A stretch of 64,000 nucleotides of DNA. It comes from Numida meleagris (lineage: Eukaryota > Chordata > Aves > Galliformes > Numididae). The stretch spans positions 2,208,917 to 2,272,916 of the forward strand of contig NC_034421.1 in assembly GCF_002078875.1 (NCBI RefSeq), written 5' to 3'. Below the pieces are notes generated by a model that saw nothing but the letters and a program-made list of their open reading frames with translations, was not told where the DNA came from and made no database searches. The translations under genes were made by a program, and so were the position numbers. The stretch's first letter is position 1; each line of letters opens with the position of its first letter. Positions 1-13,849 of this stretch are shown here, piece after piece.

Positions 1-1355
1 CCAGCAGAGGAAGCTCGGAGGATCAGATGGGATCGCTCCCAGCAGCACGACACGGTGCAGCGCTGGGCACCGAGTGCTGGGTACCAGGGACGCAGGTGGG
101 AAGGGAGCCTGAGCCCTCCTTTTTCAACTTTGGTGTTTAAAAGTCAGACTTGCTGATGTTCTGTTCCCACTGGTCAAACCTCCCACTTCAAAGATACAGC
201 AATCACTAAAACATATAGTGAGGCTCCATACAGACATATTAATCATTATTAAAATTGAAGAATATTTATTCCATGATGAGTGTATGCAACGTCAATGTCT
301 ATGCCTTTTTGATACAGTTAGTATACGGAATAAAATTCTACCTTTAAGAAAAAGAAATGTAATGGCAGACAGGTTTTTCCCCCATTTCCTGTTGCACTTC
401 TATCCTAGTTTTGAGCTCTGAAGGCTTTTCTTGTCTACTTCGTTTTCCTCTGCACAATTCACTAGAAAAGAGCAATGCAGTAGTTTTTCTATAGAATTAG
501 TGATGAAAAAGGTCAAGCCTTTCCATCCGCTATTGCTATTAACTCTATCAGTCGCTATTATGAACACAACTTTGCTCTTTCTCACTTTGTTAATCCACAC
601 ACTCCCATTCAAAAGATAAGTTTCCCCTTACTCCACAGTAACACAAACCCTCATTATATGCTGCCATTAAATCTTTGCAGAGTTGCTACAAAAGACGAAG
701 GAAGAAGCTGTGGAGTGGCATAAAAAATCCCTGTACACATGGTGAATCACACAGGACTCCGAGTAAGGACTCCTACTGGTTTGAATGGAAGCAATAGCAG
801 ACAGCGAATGAATCAGAAGATCTTTCACACAGAATGATTCTGTTCACATGGAATGATTCTGGGAGTATTTTATTTAATTGCAGGCAAGACTTTAAAAAAC
901 GATCATTTAAATCAATTCAGCTGCCTTTATACGAAACCTTAAACAACTTTGGTTCAAAGTGGGTGTTCAGGTTGCTTATCTCTAGCGCGTTCTTTCCTCC
1001 ATCCATGGCTCAGTGCAGCTTACAGTGAGAGATGAGACAATGTCCAAGTTGGAAACATCAGCTACTGCCAGCTTTGGAACACAGAGATACAACTCTTTGC
1101 ACACTCAGGCCTTTTAATTCAGCGTGAGTCTGGAAACTTTTCACTGATTCCAGCAGATTTTCGGAAAGCCACCACCTTGGCAATATCTTTAAGATTCAGC
1201 AGTGCAATGTCAAATAAGCTCCAAAGGCAGCACAAGGGGAATCATGGGGCACTGTGACCCCTCTGTGATCTTGAGAGAGAGCACTGCTGCACAAATTACC
1301 TTTACACTGCAGCAACTCCAGTGACAATGCATATGGTTATCATAACATACTCATC

Positions 1356-1373
1356 ATAATGTTATAACATTAT
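1356..1373. repeat. 18-bp perfect palindrome in A+T-rich sequence
   Basis: ATAATGTTATAACATTAT equals its own reverse complement. The half TATAACATTA is repeated immediately to the right, so the site is also a short direct repeat. It may have no function. Confidence 0.85.
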
Positions 1374-4300
1374 AACATTAGTGTGCCATATTTTTATTAG
1401 CTATAATTCCAAGAACACTAATGCACACCGCCATTCTGCAAAGGTGGGAAGCAAGTGGTCCTTCCCAGCCAGCATGAACCGTACACCTGAGCTCTGCTAC
1501 TAAATGAAGTGCAGCTATATCCCACCTGCATGAGACTACTGCACGGACATCTCAACTTCCATCCATTCTGCTCTCTAGGCACATTTGCACCACTTTAGAA
1601 ATAACATCCACACCCGATAGAGAGGAACAAAGCTGTCTAAAGCAGCTACCAAAATAGCCACCAACATAAAGGTGCTTTTAAAAATGACAATCAATCATAA
1701 ACCAAGTGTAGCTTAAAACAGCAGAATCAACTGAGCCACAGGGCATTTCCTAGGGATATACGAGAGGCCGGGGTTAAGGCCCAGACATGACTACACCCAG
1801 CCAGCCATTAATCACCAGGAAATGCCTTTGCCTTGATCATTTACTATTTAAAATCGTAGACATTTGACATGGGAAGACCTTTTAGATCATTTTGTTCATC
1901 TCAGGCAATCTTCCCCTTCGGTATTTCTGTAAGGCAATCTGCGTTAAACATGCTCTGCGTCTGAATGTACTCCCCTTGAAGTACAAGAAATGTTAAGGGA
2001 CGGGACAAGACAGGATTCAGGCAGAGAGAGCAGCAGACGTAGTGCAGAGCCAGCAGACCTGGAACACACTGCTCCAGCTGCACTTTGCCTCATGGACAGG
2101 TTGCCCTGCAACACTTTGGTGAAACAAAGCGGTTTTGCACGAAGAATAAAAATTGGGAAACCCTTTTTTGTCGTTGTTGAAAGGTGTTTCAAAATCAAAA
2201 CGTGAAGCTCTGCAGTCTCTTGAGTTCACAGCGTTGCCCCTGAGGCGCAGCAGCAGAGCTGGGCCTGCAGGTGTCTGACACATCCACACCGCGGGAGCCT
2301 CGGGCCTTCACCAAGGGCCGAACTCCCAGGGGAGCAGTGCAGAGCAGGAAACATCCCCAGGTTCAGGGCATGGCAGCCCTACACTGCTTCTCCATCCCCC
2401 AGTTGCCCTCAGGCACTGGGAGGCCTGGGAGTGAGGAGACGGAGGCACAGGGGTGACGAGAGCGGCCCTTGGGCGCAGGACAGCCCCTCACCCTGGCTTT
2501 GCCCAGCTGCTGCTGGCAGGAAGACGCCAGGCGTTGGGCTCCAGCCGCATTCTTTTCTCTGCTCTTAGAATTCTAGCTGCCCCTCTTATTACATATCCCA
2601 TCCACCTGTTGCGGTGGTGACACAAAGCAGATCTGCTCAGTAAAGGTGGGCTCTGCGCTGGGTTTTAATGAATCATCCCAGGGATACTTGGCCTTGACTA
2701 ATCAGTAGCTTCTGTGGGAAAACAACTGAATTAATATTCTTCCCGGTGCCAGATTTTAAAGGCTGTCTGTGCCAAGCGCTGTGGATTATTGGCAACAATG
2801 CACTGTTTTCCTCCCTCCGACATGTCAGCGTACAAAGCAATAAAAGTCACAAAGGAAAAAAAAATGTTGCATTTTAGAGATTCTTTCTACAAAGCTAGCC
2901 ATTATCTTTACTCTCTCCGAAGCCAGGAAATGTCCACAGAGTCAACATAAAAGTGACTCTAATGTGGGTTATTCATCAACTGTTCATATTTGTGACTGCC
3001 CTTCCAGTTACCGTGCCCTGGAAGCAGGCAGTGCAGCCTGCTACCACCTACAGACCGGGCAGTGTCAGAGACAAGGCAGAGCACACGCAAACAGCGCAGC
3101 TCCCTCACCCTGCCCACCAAATCCTTTCTGGTGAAAATTGGTTTTAGCTGTTGATGTTGTTTCACGGCCCAATTACTCCTACCACCATCTGCTTCTTTGT
3201 GAAAACATTCTGTAGATACTGAAGTAATCAGACCAAGCAAAAGTCTCAGACAGACATCATTAAAGTCTGAGCGCTAATGCTGTGAGCAGGGCTGGGCTGG
3301 CAGCTGCGGCCAGCCAGGGCAAGAGCTCCGGAGCAAGAAGCCAAACTTGGAGTAAAGCTGGGGAAGGGGAAAGGGGACTTATCATGGAGATCAGGAAAAC
3401 CCCTGTGGGATGCTTTCTTATCATCCCGTCAGTTGGTGAATCCTGAGTATTTGTGGACCACATTTTCTGATTCTGAAATTAAGCAGGAAAAAAAATCTCT
3501 CAAAGATGCCTGTTTCTGAAGGACAGTGCAGAGAGCCTTGCACGTTCCTCTAAATCCACATCATAAAGCTAATGGCCGAGCCCTCGGGGGCGTATTACTC
3601 CAGTCATCTCAACATTATCTTTGCAGAGGAGGGATAAAAGCCGTCCCAGGAAGTTTTAACATGATCCAGAGAAAGGGCTGAGCTCCACCTGGAATCAGGA
3701 AACCCTCCATTTCTCTCCTACCAGGCTGGACACCACTATATTCCAGGCCATGCCTATGGGGCAGTATTTTTGTCTAAAGACAGAGGAGTATTCCTCAGGT
3801 GAGCCTAATGACAGAGCCCCTCACTCCCAACAGAGATGCCCTTCATTTCACTTTACATTTACCGTGTTCTTGGTCAGTTTGGGTAAGTACTTCGAATCAG
3901 GGCTTTTGAGCTCTGTCTTCAATGCCAGAAGAGTTGATAAGGATCCTGAGAACCTCCTGAAAACACTGAGGGGTAAACAGCCCGGGCTGCTCTCCTTACT
4001 CTCACAGAGGCACCTCATTAGGTGGGAACCTCCGCTGCTTCTCCAGACCTCCACGGCAGCAGATTCCACTGAACAAGACTAAAGACAGAGCACTCAAAAC
4101 AAAAACTATGCCTTAAAGTATTATGTACATAAAAAGTCACAGTCTTGAACATGAAGAAAACCTAACATGCTGATTTTGATGAGAATTCAAATGGATGTAT
4201 GTATGAAGAAGGAAACAGACAATTATTAACGCTGGGCTCTACATCTCTGCACACCAAATGATCTCCCATTTTCCACATATTCTATAGTGGTAAGAGGACA

Positions 4301-6710
4301 GGGTGTGACTCAACGTCCAGCAAAAAACTTCCATTTATGGGTTCACAAATCAGATGTTTTAAATTACAGCTGAATGAGACTGAAGACTCCTACACAAGCT
4401 GCCATGTCAGAAATGAACTGGGGAAACTTCCACAGGCATTGTTTTTTGCTTTGCATGTAGCAGGTGCAAAGAGAAGTGCTTCTAAACCTTTGAGAACAGG
4501 ATTGCTGCACTGCATCTTCCTAATGCTTTGCTTTACGACGTAAGTTTACTGATGTCCCAGTGAGACAGGGTAACACAGAAAGCCCTGCATGTACCTCGAG
4601 GTTCTGGCATACACAGCGCTCTCAGTCACAGCGTCCTGGAAGCCCACTAGCATGTCACTCCTCAGCTCCCCTTGCAGCCCTTTGGGACTGCTGATAGCAT
4701 CATTCCCGGGACGGCTTTGATTTTACAGCTGAGGATCAGCAGTTCTAGGGCTACTTTCCAAGAGAAGACAAATCCTTTGAACTACGTAGCCAAAGACGCT
4801 GCAAAAATTCCTTTAGCCAGAAAACAATCTTGGATTTTTATTAGTTGCCAACCTTTGACTTATGAAAGACTATCATGCAAAAACAAGGGAAGAAATAAAC
4901 AAATTTTAGTCAGCAGTACAAAGTGCAAATGACTTCCACATAAGCTGCGGTAGAAAACAGCACCCATCATCTGGGTGCAGTAAAATCTAATGTGAAGGAA
5001 CAAGGACGGTCAGCTGGTGCAGCAGCCTGGGATCCTGGCCATAAAACTCACACCTCTCTGCCTTAGGCCTTCTGTAGGAGAAACCATGAAGACCCAGACC
5101 CGCAAGGTGCCCTATTCTCAGCCTGTTTTTCACTAGGAATGACAAACTCTCTTAACTCTTGTGTCTTTGATTCGGACTGGAACATGAAAGGTGTACACCT
5201 TACATGTACACACAGGTGTACTGAGCATCAGCTCCATGAAGTTCATGAGATGTTTGAGTAAGACATGTGGGTAAGTATCTAAGATAAAATAAGTAGATGA
5301 AAAGGTTACATACATTTTATACCACAGTAATCACCACTCTCAAAACTATATGGTCCTATGTATACAGAAGGTTATGTGCTTGTGGCAAACCAGGTGAGAA
5401 TTTGTGTTCAATAAATAAATGCTGGCTGTGTACACTGTTTTTAAATTGTTTTCCTACCCATCAGACTCCTTTTAAAAAAGCTTCTTTTCAGTAATAAGAA
5501 CTATCTAAACAGAACGGTGTTGGAGAAGGATGATGCAAGAGGCCTTAATTCTGATTGTGGACAAGAGATTGAGTCATGACTGGTTTGACAGTACTTTTTT
5601 AACCTTACATTTTTAAACTATTATACGTTATTCTCCAATCTCTGGGTTCATAGCAACTCACAGAATTTACATACAGTTGTCCTGGTTTCTGCCGCAAATG
5701 AGGAACAAAATCTGCAAAGTTCTAAAATAGACTAGAAATATTGGCTAATCTGAAGTTTCACAAAATCGTTAAGAAAATGATCCAGCACACATCACTCCTG
5801 AGGTTTTGGATTTTGCAGGAGCCTGCATTGCCATGGATATCAGAGGGCTGGAGAAAGCTGGAAGGAAGGACCAAAGACTGCATCACTCACAGCTCCTCCG
5901 CTGCTGGTGGAACAAGAAGGGGAGCAGCCACTCGCCCACCACGAAATGCTGGCCCCTTCCAACAGAGGAGAGAGAAGGGTATGCTCAAGATTTTACATAT
6001 ACGCAGCCTGATCCATCGCTCACAGAACCCAAAGTGAATTCAGCAGGAGCCGGAGGACTAAACCTGTATTTTAGTCACTTGGGCTCAGCAAAACACTTCA
6101 TCTCCAGCCCCAGGCAGGATGGCACCCAATCACATGCCTCACTTTTTATCTTTGATGTCAGCTGGCCATTAAAAATCCTATCCTGAACGCAGACGAACTT
6201 TGCAGCGGGGCAAATGGAAACACGACTGCGTGAGCGCAGCCAGGTGATAGTGACAAAACTCAGACTACCTTTCCTGCAAGAGCTCTGCAAGAAACCAATG
6301 TCTCCATAGTTAAAAACAAGCAAATTACAGAGCTCTTAGCAACTGCTGGCTCTGCTTATTAGGTATATTTTGTTTATTAGGCATATGAGGAGTTGCTGTA
6401 GACTGCCCTTAACAAACATACTCAGTATCAACAAAATCCCGGTAACGCTAAGCAGTTCGGATTGCAGCCTTTGAAACTCCTTCTCTAGACAACATTCATC
6501 TTCCTAATTAATAATTAATCACACTGTGTTTTTAAAGAGATTATCAGGTGTGATAGCAGAGTGTGCCTAAGGCAGTGACTTCATTAACTGTACGGAAGAA
6601 GTTTGCTTTGTAGTTCTCCTGCTTGTCGTAGGGGTAGGTGCCAAAGGGGTCTCTCTTGGGTTAGAATGTCAAAGAGCAACAATTTAAAGCAGGAAACAAT
6701 TGGGCCATTA

Positions 6711-6749
6711 TTTTTCTTTTTTTTTTTCTTTTTTTCTTTTTTTTTTCTT
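6711..6749. repeat. Pyrimidine (T-rich) tract
   Basis: This is 39 bases of T broken only by single C residues. It reads as A/G on the gene's strand and is probably a simple repeat or the decayed tail of a retroposon. Confidence 0.9.
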
Positions 6750-7655
6750 AAAGAGCTTTTAAATCATAAATCTTCAGATACTTCTTGTGCAATTTAAGAC
6801 TCAAGCCTCCTTTTCCTACGAAAGGGCCCAATTCTATGACAAGTGAGCCCAAGGATCTTCCTCCGCTCCTTCACATTACCATAGCACAAAGGGTTTACCA
6901 AATGTCGTTCCACCTAACAAGGCATTTGTGCAGAGATGCTCCACAGTGTGCCAAGAGCGTCAGCAGGGCTGGAAATGCTGATTTCACCTACAGGACAGTA
7001 TCTCAAGCGTGCTTTCAGCAGTCACAATGACTCGCAGTGGATCCTGCCCAGACTGGGACCAGTTTGTGGCCCAGACTGGAAATGTCAACAGCAGCATGAC
7101 AACTAGCAGCCCACCAGCAGGCACCAAGCTGTTTTGAATGTGATCAGCACTATTCTTGGCTGGATCAATAATTACTATCAATTCATTCAACTGATCTCTA
7201 TCAATTGGGCAGCTCTCTGTACTAATTTTGGAAGGATTTCTGCACTGTCAGTGAACATTTTCCCTTATTTTCCTATTTTGCTATTCCCATTCCCTAGTTT
7301 CAGTACTAATGGATACTTAATAGGACTTCCCATTCAGCTATTGCACACCTTTATGGAGTGTCATCAGGATTATTCCCACTGATGTGGAATTAGAGGTGTG
7401 TGGTGGGTAGCACTGCCTGCAGGCTGCTCTGATAGCCACCAGGACAACGGGAAAGAGCACCAATCCCAAGCTCCTTTTCAGTGCCCTTCATACAAGAGTT
7501 ACAGAGGAGGCTGGAACTACCCACTCTAACTCAACACTCACCTACAGTGAAAAAAAAAAGTAGGTTTTAAAGTTTTTTTTTTTCAAGTAAAATTTGTAAT
7601 GTGAAACTGCTTGATACAATGGGTTCACTTCTCCTTGAACTTCCTCCTGCCAATT

Positions 7656-7685
7656 ATCTTTTATTTTTAGATCTTTTATTTTTAG
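7656..7685. repeat. 15-bp perfect tandem duplication
   Basis: The unit ATCTTTTATTTTTAG occurs twice head to tail without change. Confidence 0.95.
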
Positions 7686-9884
7686 ACCGCTGCAATGTTA
7701 TCGCTGGGCAGCTCAACCAACAATTAATGGGAATTGTTTTGCTTCTCACGCGGTTTTAGTTCTTTGCTTTAGGCACCACTTGAACCAAGCTGTCCTCGGA
7801 GGAGATGACAGCGCGGACAGCACGCTAAGGACAAGCACAAGCTGGTGTGGCCGGGCGCTCTCCCTGCAGTCCTCCCCTCCCACACCTGCACACGTTTGCA
7901 TCTGTGTGTGCATTTTTCTTAAGCCATGTCAAACTTTATGGAGAATTAGTGCCATATGGCAGCAGCTCAGCAAACGAACAGCACAGCGAGCTCTCAGTAT
8001 GCGACCGATACGGGAAGACTCTCTGAGCACATCCAGCGAGCCTCACAACACTAAGTGTGTGCCGGAGATGGTGCCCAGCAGGGGCAAGCGGATCCAAGTG
8101 ATGTGACGTGGGGAGGGGTGGGAGCTGGGAATCGCAGCGGGGCATTGCGGGGCCGGATCCCAGCAGCTCTGGCAGCTGCATTCTGGGCTCTTCTTCAGGG
8201 TGCAGTGCCATAAAGCCAAGCCTGAAGCTGAAGTTATAGAATGGTACATGATCCTAACCTCTCTTTTTAATACTATAGTCACTACCTTGTTCAGTAACCT
8301 AGACAACAGCAAAAAGCTTTTGACAGTCCCGCAGCACCACTAAACCGGCCTGAACTCCTGTTTGTACTGCAGTCAGTGGCAAAGCACGAGTTGGGAACAA
8401 AAATCAGCCCCCGTTCAAACAACATTTCATTTAAAGGGCCTTGGCGTTTCCTGGGATGTTTAACTCCGCAAAGCTCACACGCTTTTGCAAGCTGCCACTT
8501 TAAAACACTAGCTAAAAATATTTGCTTTATCTGAAGTCAGATGAATAAATCCTCCCTACTGTTGGGTACACAGTGTGGCAGTGTACAATACAACTGCAAA
8601 TTTATTTGTTAGAAACTGTACATCTGTTATGATTTACGCTTGCCAAAATATTATTCTTTATGGCAACAATTGTTTCACGGTGCTTAAAGTTTTTCACCTC
8701 TGTGCCAGGAATCTCATATGGGATAATTCCATGACCTTGGAATCCAACAGATACATTCCACATCTGTCTGGTCTGGGAAAGCCCGAGTTTGTTGTGTGAA
8801 AAGCATAGTGGGAAACTGAGACCTGGAAATATCTGAAAACACAAAAACTGCAGGGCTGCTTCTTTTTTGTTTTCTTAATTGCCAGTTTCAAGTGCAGTAA
8901 ATCAATCTCACAAAAGCGGTTACTTTGCTTCCGTAAGCATGCCTTCATTTCTCAGCCTATCTTCAAATTAAGGGGCACGGTACAAACATTAAAAAAGTTT
9001 CTACTGCTGGAAAAAATTGCAGCCTTTAAATATTTGCACTAAATCCTGTTGAAGGCTGCGTAAATGAACAAAACACCCAACCTGCTGCAAGAAAACAGCG
9101 TACTGCTGCCTGTGAACACAGAACGGCTGAAAAACCAGAGCAGTCCTTCAATCTCAGGGTGATATTCCCATTAGATTTTTACCAGAAAATGACCACAAAC
9201 AGCTTTGTGAGCAGTGGACTTACAAGGCCTGGTTTCCCGTGGTTTTTCCCCACGCACATTTTCTGTCATTCTATTAATTTTGCTGAGCTCATGCTGCAGC
9301 CTTTGCATCTCCATGCACAGAGCCTGTGCTTCAAACAGCCTGCACCCTGCCACGGTCTGGAGGCAGATGCAGGACAGAAAGTCATGAAGAAAGGTTATTC
9401 TTGGAAAAAAAAAAAAGGGAAAAGGTGAATCTGCTTGACTGGCAGAAAAGGGAGCCTACATACTTTTGTCCACAGTAACCAGGATGATGCTCCTGGTTTC
9501 AATCAGGAATTTTCTGGTCAATCTGGGCGCGTCCCTTTCAAGAGGTGTTTACCACGTGCACTTCAGGCTGCAAATCCCGAGGGTGCCAGCTCCCCTGGAG
9601 GCAATGTCCTTCTGCAGGACCAGGAGATGTAAAAGGCAGCATCCCGCAGGATGGCACCGAGGAAGGCAGCACCGCGGGCTAACCACAGATGAGCAATTCA
9701 TGGAGATCACAGACAACAGTGCGAACAACTGAAAAAGCACGCGCTGTCCTTGCTGTCTGCGAGAACCTTCTAGGACAGGAATCTCAAGGTCCCACCTGGA
9801 ACCAAGATTTGTGCTGCTGGTGACCGCTGGGGCTGTACCAAAGACTTACAAATTGGTAACTGGTGTGTCTAAGTCATCCCACAA

Positions 9885-9940
9885 CCAACCACGCTTTGTA
9901 ATAAATCAGTATCCAACCACGTTTTGTAATAACTCGGTAT
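9885..9940. repeat. 28-bp tandem duplication, two copies
   Basis: The copies at 9885-9912 and 9913-9940 both start CCAACCACG and end GTAT. They differ at 3 of 28 positions. This is a single local duplication with no further copies, a nascent minisatellite. Confidence 0.9.
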
Positions 9941-12133
9941 CTTGCCCAAAAATTCTGTGGCAAAGTTTAGCTTTGTACTACTGCACATACTGGGCTTCAA
10001 AGGAGGCTGCGTCCTGGTGATGCATGCAGTGGTTTCTGTGTGCATTCAGTGTGTTGGCTGCATTTGTAGTGTTCTGGATTGTACAGCCACAAAACTCAAT
10101 AAGCATACGAAAGACTCGAATGACTGCTGGACATATTGTGACAACAAAGCAGCTTCCAACCAAAGTCTGTAGCATAAAGTGCTCCCGGTAGCTCGAATCA
10201 AATCTCCTGCAGAAAAATCTAACATCAAAGATGCAAACTCCTGTGAAATCAGGTTTAAAACATCAATCTGGAATCTTCTGTGAGCAGACACAAATAATTC
10301 TGCAGCACAAGAAATAGCTGATAACTGGATGTTCATTCCTTAATGCAGAACAATACAGGCAATTTCCAAAGAAAGAAACTATGCAAGATTTACAGTGGAT
10401 GGGTGAGGTGAGCAGATACTTTATGATTACAAAGCATGCAGTGCTAATACTTTTTTACTCATTCAAGTCTTGACAGCTGTTCCTTCATAGGGGGAAAATA
10501 AAAGGCCCTTGGTAATTCTTCAGCAAGCTGCCAATTTTCCATATGGGATTTGATGGCTAAGAAAATCAGGTTTTTCTTGTCTCATGCTGCTGCAAGGAAT
10601 AACTAGATGCTTAATAATACTCATAGAAATAAAATTTTCGGATTTCCAAAGAGACATAGTAGCTCCTCAATTCTTCTTATATAGTAAAGATCTTATTAAT
10701 GAAAAAAAACCAACACCTAAGTAATATTTAATCTGGTTTTACTCCCTCACTATTGATGTGAAGGCTCATCACATATTTAAAGTTCCTCAGTGTGTAACTG
10801 TGTGCTCTGCAGGTGTGGTTATTTGCACTGACAATTTTGTGAGCATCAGGAGAGAAACCGCGTTCATAAATCAAATACACATTTCAACACCAGCATCCAG
10901 CACTCGAGAGGGGAAAAAAGAATGGAATTTTAAGTGTCATATATTGATTATGAACCAAATTTTGACTGCCTTGGGTAGAGGCACCTGTCCAAAAATGCAC
11001 AGATAAGCAGCAAAGGAAAACCTGTTGGCTGCTAAACCATTTGGAATGGGTGCTGTGCAAGCTCCTTATCATCTGCGTGGCACAGGGTCTCTTTCCTGCA
11101 AACAATCATGTCATAACACAGCATCTGATGGAAACCAAGATGTATTCTGTGTACATACAACTGGATTCTAAGGCAACACAGTGACACCAGCTTCATTACA
11201 TCCATCTGACCCACTTTCTCTCACCAGAGAAATTCAGATAGCTACTACCCCTCATGCCACCGCTGCCTGATTGCTGCTCATGTAACACCTGGCCTGAGAC
11301 GTGCACTTGAACTGACACCACACACCCATATGCCAGTCTATGGATTTGAGTATGAGCATTCACAGCTGGCACTGAAAAATACGTCCCAAACTCCTATTTC
11401 AATCCATATACAGTCATATCCTTATGCTGTCTTGTTATCCTTAGTCCTTTGCCTTTTTATAATTTGTTAAAATCACAGTGTTTAAGAATTTGTGCGAGAT
11501 ACAAAGGACCTAAATATTTATGTCAGAGAGGGAGGAGAAATCCCATCAGCATCTGCTTGCAGAAATGAGATGGTGCAAGTGAAGTGTCAGATAATCTCCC
11601 AATAAGATGTCAGTATTTTCAGCTGCCTGACAGATCTGTCTGCTTGTGTGAGAGTAAACAAGAAAATGGCTCCAGCATTTGGACTGAGTTTAAGGCAAAA
11701 CAAAGAACAAATGATCCATTTTCAGATCAGGTCTCCTGTTCCAGTCTACAGATGTTCGTTGTAATTTCCCTTGTAAGTCCCTTTGGGAACAAAGATCAAC
11801 GCGCCGTGTGGCTGGCCAGCCTTGTAACAGTATTGACAGTTTGGAATAATCAAAAAAATGAAGCAAAAAAGAAACGGTAAAGACAGTAGACACACCTCAA
11901 AATTCCTCCGTGCCTTACATTTTCCTGGAAACCAGGGACTGCCCCGCTCACTTATGATATTTCCACAGAACTGGTGTCTGAATTCCTCTGAAGTTTGAGT
12001 AATTCTCCTGGTTTATGTGGAGTTAGTTCAGATCTATGCTGAAGTACGAGATTAAACTGAAACCAAATGTCTTTAATACAAAGTCTTGATCTTTACCAGG
12101 AAAAGACACAGCTGATCAGGGTGCCAAGCTTAC

Positions 12134-12255
12134 CTCAGTAATAATGAAAAAGTCATCACCGGGCTCTCCCTGCACAACAATTTTTTCTCCGTCTTCAAAC
12201 TGGACAGGTTCCAGCGCATCAGCCACTGTCAGCCGCTCCCATTTATCCAGGGACT
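12134..12255 (-). CDS. PRKAR1B: PRKAR1B internal coding exon, 122 bp (start of cAMP-binding domain B)
   Basis: The exon opens domain B. After the acceptor AATATTTTAG it begins with AG, completing the split Glu 255 codon, and then encodes 40 residues from [10 protein letters not shown] to GDDFFIITE (RI 256-295). It ends on a codon boundary before GTAAGC. The Trp of LDKWE is RI-alpha Trp260, which stacks on the adenine of the cAMP bound in site A, so this residue is supplied by domain B in trans to the cassette in the 159-bp exon. [17 protein letters not shown] with IITE is RI-beta-like; RI-alpha has [14 protein letters not shown] and IILE. The remaining domain B exons, with the second phosphate-binding cassette and the stop codon, were not found in the 12.1 kb to the left. 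Confidence 0.97.
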
Positions 12256-13819
12256 CTAAAATATTGAAGATCATAAAACTTTATTATAAAAAGATTCTAA
12301 CTTTGGCTGAAGATTCATATCTAAACTGACAGCTCCGATATGCCTGGTTCTGTTATAAAAGCAACATTTCTTTCATCCAGGCACTTTGCACGAACCTCAA
12401 GTTGGGAAACATGAATACATTTATTCATTGTGCCTTAGACTTTAGTAATCACTCAGATAAGAATCTTAAAAGTTGGACAGGAATAGTTGGCTGCAGTTCC
12501 CGAGGTCTGCGATCAGCTCTGCGCTGCCCCGATGCTGCGGTGCACTGCAGCAGCCCAGGGGCTGCTCTGAGACACCACTGAGATCCTCTCCTACCACATC
12601 CCGCCCCAGATGCCAGAACAAGTCCTGGTGTCTTTTCAGCTCTCGGATGGTTAACGACGGCCTTCTAAATAAGCACTGCAAAGGTGCTAATCCAAAAGAT
12701 GAGATCAGGAGCTACTGGAGCCAACACAAGTCCCTGTAAGCATGCGCGGCAGTGGGGCTCAGTCTGGCTCGGTAAGGCTGCACCTCTGTTTCATTTGCAA
12801 TTTTGGCCATTGGGACGGCACACAAAAGTGTAAGAACCGTTTTTCTTTTCCTTCTGCCACTCAGAGAAAGAAAAAAAAAAAAAAGCTACAAAACTTCAAA
12901 GTAAACTTCAATAAGCAATTATTAACAGTCTGTTTTATGAGTAAAGGGACTCACAAAGCCTGGCTCCCGTGGCTTTGTGTCCTTATCGCCTACCTGCAGC
13001 TGCCGCCATTCCCCCCGATACCTGCGTGGCAGAAGGCAGGCTGCAGAGTGGCCACTGACCTGCTGGCTTCCTCCCAGTGCCTTTCTAAGGGACGAATTCT
13101 ATCTGTCCTGCCTTTGGGAAGATAAGGGACGGTAATCTGTGCCTCTTTATTTTGCCTCTTTGCATGAGAATTCAAGAGAATTAACTGTGTTTGAACTTCT
13201 GCCTTTTTTATCAGATTTGAGTGAGAAAAGCAACAGGATTAAAAGTTATTAAGAAGAAAAGATAACACAATGATATAGCTCTCGTGGCTTTCAAAAGTTG
13301 AGCTAAAAGTCATATACTAGAGCTCTAATGATTCTTGCATAACTCATCAGGAATTACTGAACAATTTTAAGTGGCTTCTATGGCTTCTGACAACAAGACT
13401 AGACTTGGGTTGCTTGCTCACACTCTGGTTTTCCCAGTTTGTTCAATACACAGCTCAGAAGCATTGTGGGAATGTGGAAGAGTTGTTCCCTAAAATCCCA
13501 AAAGCCCTTTGGCTGAGCCCGAAGAGCGCACGGAGTCTAACAAGCCTAGATGGGTGACCAATGCATGAAAGGTAAGTTTTGAGATGCTTGACACAAATTC
13601 TTTACACTTCTACACATTTTCTATTGCAGCTTAAGAAATAATTACTCCTAATATTTTTCCCTCCTATAATCACTAATGGACTCTCCTGGTATATTTGTGG
13701 CCTTTCGTGTAGAACCATCAGTATCAAACTCCAAGCTCGTATTGTCAATACAACATTCAAACAGTGCTCTGTTTGACTAAAAATAAGCATAAAACTCTTT
13801 CATACAGACTAGAGTAGGC

Positions 13820-13849
13820 TTTTTCTTTTCTTTTTTTTTTCTTTTTTTT
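13820..13849. repeat. T-rich pyrimidine tract
   Basis: This is about 30 bases of T with isolated C. No retroposed body is recognisable beside it. Confidence 0.9.

Larger units (their letters stand above)
1..12133 (-). other. PRKAR1B: PRKAR1B intron, 5' part (partial, cut by window edge)
   Basis: This is non-coding sequence downstream of the 122-bp exon. The donor GTAAGC is at 12133-12128 and the acceptor lies outside the window. I searched by eye for the next RI-beta exons (GRLGPSDYFGE and LDRPRFERVLGP segments) on the minus strand and saw neither. It holds an 18-bp palindrome near 1356, a G+C-richer patch at about 2230-2540, a possible conserved block at about 2640-2860, a pyrimidine tract at 6711-6749, and small tandem duplications at 7656-7685 and 9885-9940. 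The open frames here are short and unlike known proteins. Confidence 0.85.

Noticed and set aside
826..866. Two AATGATTCTG copies resembling the octamer tail of a CR1 element
   Set aside because: No CR1 body lies beside them, the spacing is wrong for the 8-bp tail repeat, and only two imperfect units are present.
12144..12329. 61-aa plus-strand open frame over the 122-bp exon
   Set aside because: It is antisense to a clearly coding PRKAR1B exon and is only its complement being open.
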